Shown: positions 63,593-64,000 of the stretch, in pieces
Layout of the letters: every line of letters begins with the position of its first letter
Numbering within the stretch: position 1 is the first letter of the stretch
NCBI RefSeq assembly: GCF_004354045.1
Contig: NZ_SMRT01000001.1
Location: 558,001 to 622,000 of the forward strand
Length of the DNA: 64,000 nucleotides
DNA from: Paenibacillus piri
GTDB lineage: Bacteria > Bacillota > Bacilli > Paenibacillales > NBRC-103111
Reading direction: 5' to 3'
Position numbers and translations under genes: made by a program
The notes under the pieces: generated by a model
Told to the model about the DNA's origin: nothing
What the model saw: only the letters and a program-made list of their open reading frames with translations
Databases searched by the model: none

Positions 63593-64000
63593 AAACCTAC
63601 GCGATCCGACAATTGAACCTGATGGACCGGCGGTCATTTACGGACGCGCTGGGCGAAATTTTCGAGCATTCCCCATGGATCGCGGAGCGGGCCTGGAATT
63701 CGCGCCCATTTGCCGGCAAGGAACAGCTGCATGCGGTTATGCTGACCATTGTAGACGAGGCCTGCGAGGAGGAAAAGCTCGGGCTGATCAGGGCTCATCC
63801 GGATTTAGGGGCGCGGCTGCGCATGAGCGAGCTGTCGGTCAACGAGCAAAAGGGAGCCGGGCTATCGGAGCTGACAGCCGACGAGTTTGCCGAATTCAGC
63901 GCCTGCAACCAGGCTTATACGCAGCGGTTCGGGTTTCCTTTTATCATCGCCGTCAAAGGCAAATCGAAGGAAGCGATTTTGGAAGCGATGAAGCATAGGC
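63589..64000 (+). CDS. uraD: OHCU decarboxylase, truncated by the window end
   Basis: At least 137 residues, no stop before the window ends. The ATG overlaps the stop of pucE (ATGA), with GGAGAAGGAG upstream. The 2-oxo-4-hydroxy-4-carboxy-5-ureidoimidazoline decarboxylase family is recognised from EIFEHSPWIAERAW (catalytic His), LIRAHPDLGARLRM and LSVNEQKGAGLSELTADE. The enzyme makes (S)-allantoin in the last step from urate. In B. subtilis this domain is the N-terminal half of PucL, fused to urate oxidase; whether the gene here is also a fusion cannot be seen. Confidence 0.92.
   Translation, partial: MKTYAIRQLNLMDRRSFTDALGEIFEHSPWIAERAWNSRPFAGKEQLHAVMLTIVDEACEEEKLGLIRAHPDLGARLRMSELSVNEQKGAGLSELTADEFAEFSACNQAYTQRFGFPFIIAVKGKSKEAILEAMKHR

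Overview
The window looks like a chromosomal segment of a spore-forming, S-layer-bearing, aerobic member of the Firmicutes, most probably Paenibacillaceae (Paenibacillus, Cohnella or a relative). The grounds are YesM/YesN-type two-component genes beside a CUT1 sugar ABC transporter, two very large secreted proteins anchored by three SLH domains, the sporulation-linked genes prkA, yhbH and spoVR, a DUF2161 protein, an AbrB-type regulator, AGGAGG-type ribosome sites and many GTG/TTG starts. No rRNA, tRNA, CRISPR array or intact insertion sequence was seen.

Layout. 0-9 kb: an AbrB-like regulator, then a carbohydrate-sensing block. A minus-strand operon (sensor kinase, AraC-type response regulator, coiled-coil membrane protein, phosphodiester glycosidase) faces a plus-strand ABC sugar importer (two permeases and a lipoprotein) that lacks its own ATPase. 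9-24 kb: mixed housekeeping genes. These are a thioredoxin-reductase-like flavoprotein, a polysaccharide deacetylase, DUF2161, AraM, five tandem 40-bp repeats, PrkA, a His/Gly/Tyr-Pro-rich low-complexity protein, a DoxX operon whose first gene has been destroyed, a sporulation-type histidine kinase with an unusual LytTR-like N-terminus, a methyltransferase and a DUF2334/FG-GAP protein. 24-38 kb: an orphan response regulator, a large membrane protein, a duplicated DUF4163/DUF3298 protein, a 1478-residue SLH beta-helix protein, a Uma2 protein, and the yhbH-spoVR pair. 38-44 kb: a 1722-residue SLH-anchored pectate lyase of the PL9 type.

44-64 kb: a catabolic island for purines or another N-heterocycle. 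It holds an Lrp-type regulator, an 8-oxoguanine-deaminase-like amidohydrolase and a Rieske oxygenase. Next comes an eight-gene operon that interleaves an SsuABC-type importer with two cytosine-deaminase-like hydrolases, a WrbA-like flavodoxin, a creatininase-family hydrolase and an FAD oxidoreductase. A PucR regulator, an XdhC-like factor, the three xanthine dehydrogenase subunits and the start of OHCU decarboxylase (cut by the window end) complete it. The last genes give the known route from hypoxanthine/xanthine via urate toward allantoin. The Rieske oxygenase, flavodoxin, creatininase and deaminases suggest that an unusual substituted purine or related heterocycle is fed into it.

The most interesting observation is a shared 17-bp motif, TGTYA-N7-TAACR. 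It occurs five times in the non-coding DNA of this island, in front of four transcription units: twice before the first amidohydrolase, and once each before the importer operon, pucR and the xanthine dehydrogenase genes. Several copies sit on or just beyond good sigma-A-like promoters. This fits one dedicated regulon. Other points for follow-up are three structured non-coding elements (24.6, 33.5 and 48.6 kb), a direct repeat flanking a hairpin at 37.0 kb, a perfect cre-like site before the first SLH protein, and the separation of prkA from its usual partners yhbH-spoVR.
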